From the NCBI GenBank assembly GCA_944381495.1, contig CALWLJ010000016.1, positions 18,192 to 82,191 of the forward strand: a DNA stretch of 64,000 nucleotides, given 5' to 3'. Of the stretch, positions 63,110-64,000 are shown in pieces. This DNA is from an uncultured Mediterraneibacter sp. Lineage in GTDB: Bacteria; Bacillota; Clostridia; Lachnospirales; Lachnospiraceae. The first letter of the stretch is position 1; each line of letters starts with the position of its first letter. A model generated the notes under the pieces. The model saw nothing but the letters and a program-made list of their open reading frames with translations. It made no database searches and was not told the origin of the DNA. The position numbers and the translations under genes are program-made.

Positions 63110-63270
63110 AAACTCCTTGAAAATACTGTATTTCCTTGATTTATCGGTACTTTCCTTGCTTCTTCATTTCCTCTTGTCCGTGGCATATCGTGGCATAAAT
63201 TCGCACATCTTTTCCCTCAAAAGTAGTAAAAAAAGTAGTAAATTAAGGGCTGTTTCCCCATTTTACTACT
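63110..63270. mobile_element. End of a Tn916-type element: arm-site and junction repeats
   Basis: Between the integrase and the phosphatase lie AGTAGTAAA at 63222-63230 and 63234-63242 and inversely at 63262-63270, resembling the DR2 arm site bound by Tn916 Int. GTGGCATA occurs at 63180-63187 and 63190-63197 (10-bp period). TCCTTG occurs at 63114, 63133 and 63153 near an AAATAC-T-GTATTT palindrome (63121-63133), a candidate core or junction. The exact attachment site is not determined. Confidence 0.6.
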
Positions 63271-64000
63271 CGGCATTTACTACCCTTTTCAGTTCCTCTT
63301 TTGCGTCGTCGTAACCTATATGCGTGTAGGTATTCAGGGTTACTCCAATGTCAGAGTGTCCCATAAGGTATTGTAGGGTTTTAGGGTTCATGCCGCTTTT
63401 TGCCATATTAGAACAAAAGGTATGTCTGCAAACGTGCGGCGTAACTTTCGGCATTTGTACTTTATAAATACTGTTGTACTTCTCGCAGATATGCTGAAAA
63501 TATTTTTCCCAGTGCAGAGCCACCATAGGCATATCATTCTTATCCAGATATAAGAAACCGCATTTGCCGTCTATCATAGGCTCTACTCTCGGCTTCTTCC
63601 TGTTGGCAATAATCCGCTCAAAGCACTCGTACACTTCGTCAGACATGGGAATTTCTCTTGTCCCGCAAGTGGTCTTTGTATCTTCAATCACATATTCCAT
63701 GTTTCTTTTTCGTTGGAGCTGATGATTGACACTGATTTTTCTATTCGTCATATCAATATCCGCAAGTGTCAGTCCAACAAATTCAGAGATACGCAGCCCG
63801 GTCTTAAACAGGATATATATTCCCTCATAGTATCTGCAAAAATGCTTGTCGTTCGCCACAAATTCAAGGAAAGTCCTTTCCTGCTTTCTTGTGATTGCTT
63901 CTCTTGTCACGCTGTCATTCACGACAACAGTAGCAAGTTGAAATTCAAACGGATTTTTGCGTATCAAATCATCATCAACCGCCATTTGAAATGCAGGTCT
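63266..64000 (-). CDS. int: Tyrosine integrase of Tn916 type, 3' part
   Basis: The frame is open to the window edge; 245 C-terminal residues visible (RPAFQMAVDDDLIRKNPFEF onward). Catalytic residues: Arg in TGLRISEF, Lys in EDTKTTCG, HVCRH (His-x-x-Arg), His in MGHSDIG, and Tyr in NTYTH. Strong resemblance to the Tn916/Tn1545 integrase. The missing N terminus would hold the arm-binding domain. The stop codon lies within an AGTAGTAAA arm repeat. Other element genes lie beyond the window. Confidence 0.93.
   Translation of the reverse strand, partial: RPAFQMAVDDDLIRKNPFEFQLATVVVNDSVTREAITRKQERTFLEFVANDKHFCRYYEGIYILFKTGLRISEFVGLTLADIDMTNRKISVNHQLQRKRNMEYVIEDTKTTCGTREIPMSDEVYECFERIIANRKKPRVEPMIDGKCGFLYLDKNDMPMVALHWEKYFQHICEKYNSIYKVQMPKVTPHVCRHTFCSNMAKSGMNPKTLQYLMGHSDIGVTLNTYTHIGYDDAKEELKRVVNAE

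Noticed and set aside
1-64000. rRNA, tRNA or CRISPR arrays
   Set aside because: No regularly spaced direct repeats with unique spacers, no CCA-ending cloverleaf and no rRNA-like stretch were noticed on reading.

Overview
The window looks like chromosome of an anaerobic, spore-forming, low-to-medium GC Firmicute of the Lachnospiraceae type. Evidence: a small acid-soluble spore protein, GerW/YtfJ with its YtfI partner, a YlbJ homologue beside coaD/rsmD, an RnfCDGEAB ion pump of clostridial build, a sodium-dependent decarboxylase cluster, consensus sigma-A promoters and strong AGGAGG ribosome binding sites. Almost all genes lie on the minus strand. No rRNA, tRNA or CRISPR was seen. The right edge holds a partial Tn916-type integrase, so a mobile element starts there.

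Layout (minus strand read right to left). 1-540: two small unknown genes, one cut by the edge. 551-5831: histidine operon hisZ-hisG-hisD-hisB-hisIE from a consensus promoter, the last gene carrying an N-terminal HisA/HisF-like domain. 5828-14676: recU, RNA modification enzymes (RluA-type and RsuA-type pseudouridine synthases, an RsmF-type methyltransferase), a YgiQ radical SAM protein, a HAD phosphatase, an SDR oxidoreductase and an M23 peptidase. 14852-17756: ylbJ (+), a coiled-coil protein, coaD, rsmD, and a SASP gene. 18070-23209: a DUF3784-GNAT fusion, recG, fakA and an Asp23 protein. 23411-24018: rpmB (+), a tandem intergenic repeat and a 45-residue membrane peptide. 24086-31334: gerW, DUF2953, a class B penicillin-binding protein, an FtsW/RodA protein whose gene overlaps it by over 100 bp, and a U32 peptidase. 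31490-33685: zapA, ruvB, ruvA.

33766-40870 is a redox-energy block: Gx transporter, NusG-II protein, ApbE flavin transferase (+) and the six Rnf genes. ApbE probably attaches FMN to RnfG and RnfD. 41135-46037: S1 protein, ispH, cmk, a BaiN-like flavoprotein and an RpiR-type regulator. 46170-47957: aminopeptidase P. 48096-53340: a five-gene biotin-dependent sodium pump cluster with two different carboxyltransferases (MmdA-like and OadA-like), one biotin carrier, OadB and a lipoprotein-OadG fusion.

53631-55619 encodes the most unusual protein: 2-isopropylmalate synthase with a complete AraC-type DNA-binding domain fused to its C terminus, a candidate enzyme-regulator. 55816-62652: two D,D-carboxypeptidases, scpB/scpA, a membrane-anchored metallophosphoesterase, deoC and a J-domain protein (+). 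62641-64000: a low-molecular-weight tyrosine phosphatase, then the end of an integrative element with Tn916-like arm-site repeats and the 3' part of its integrase.
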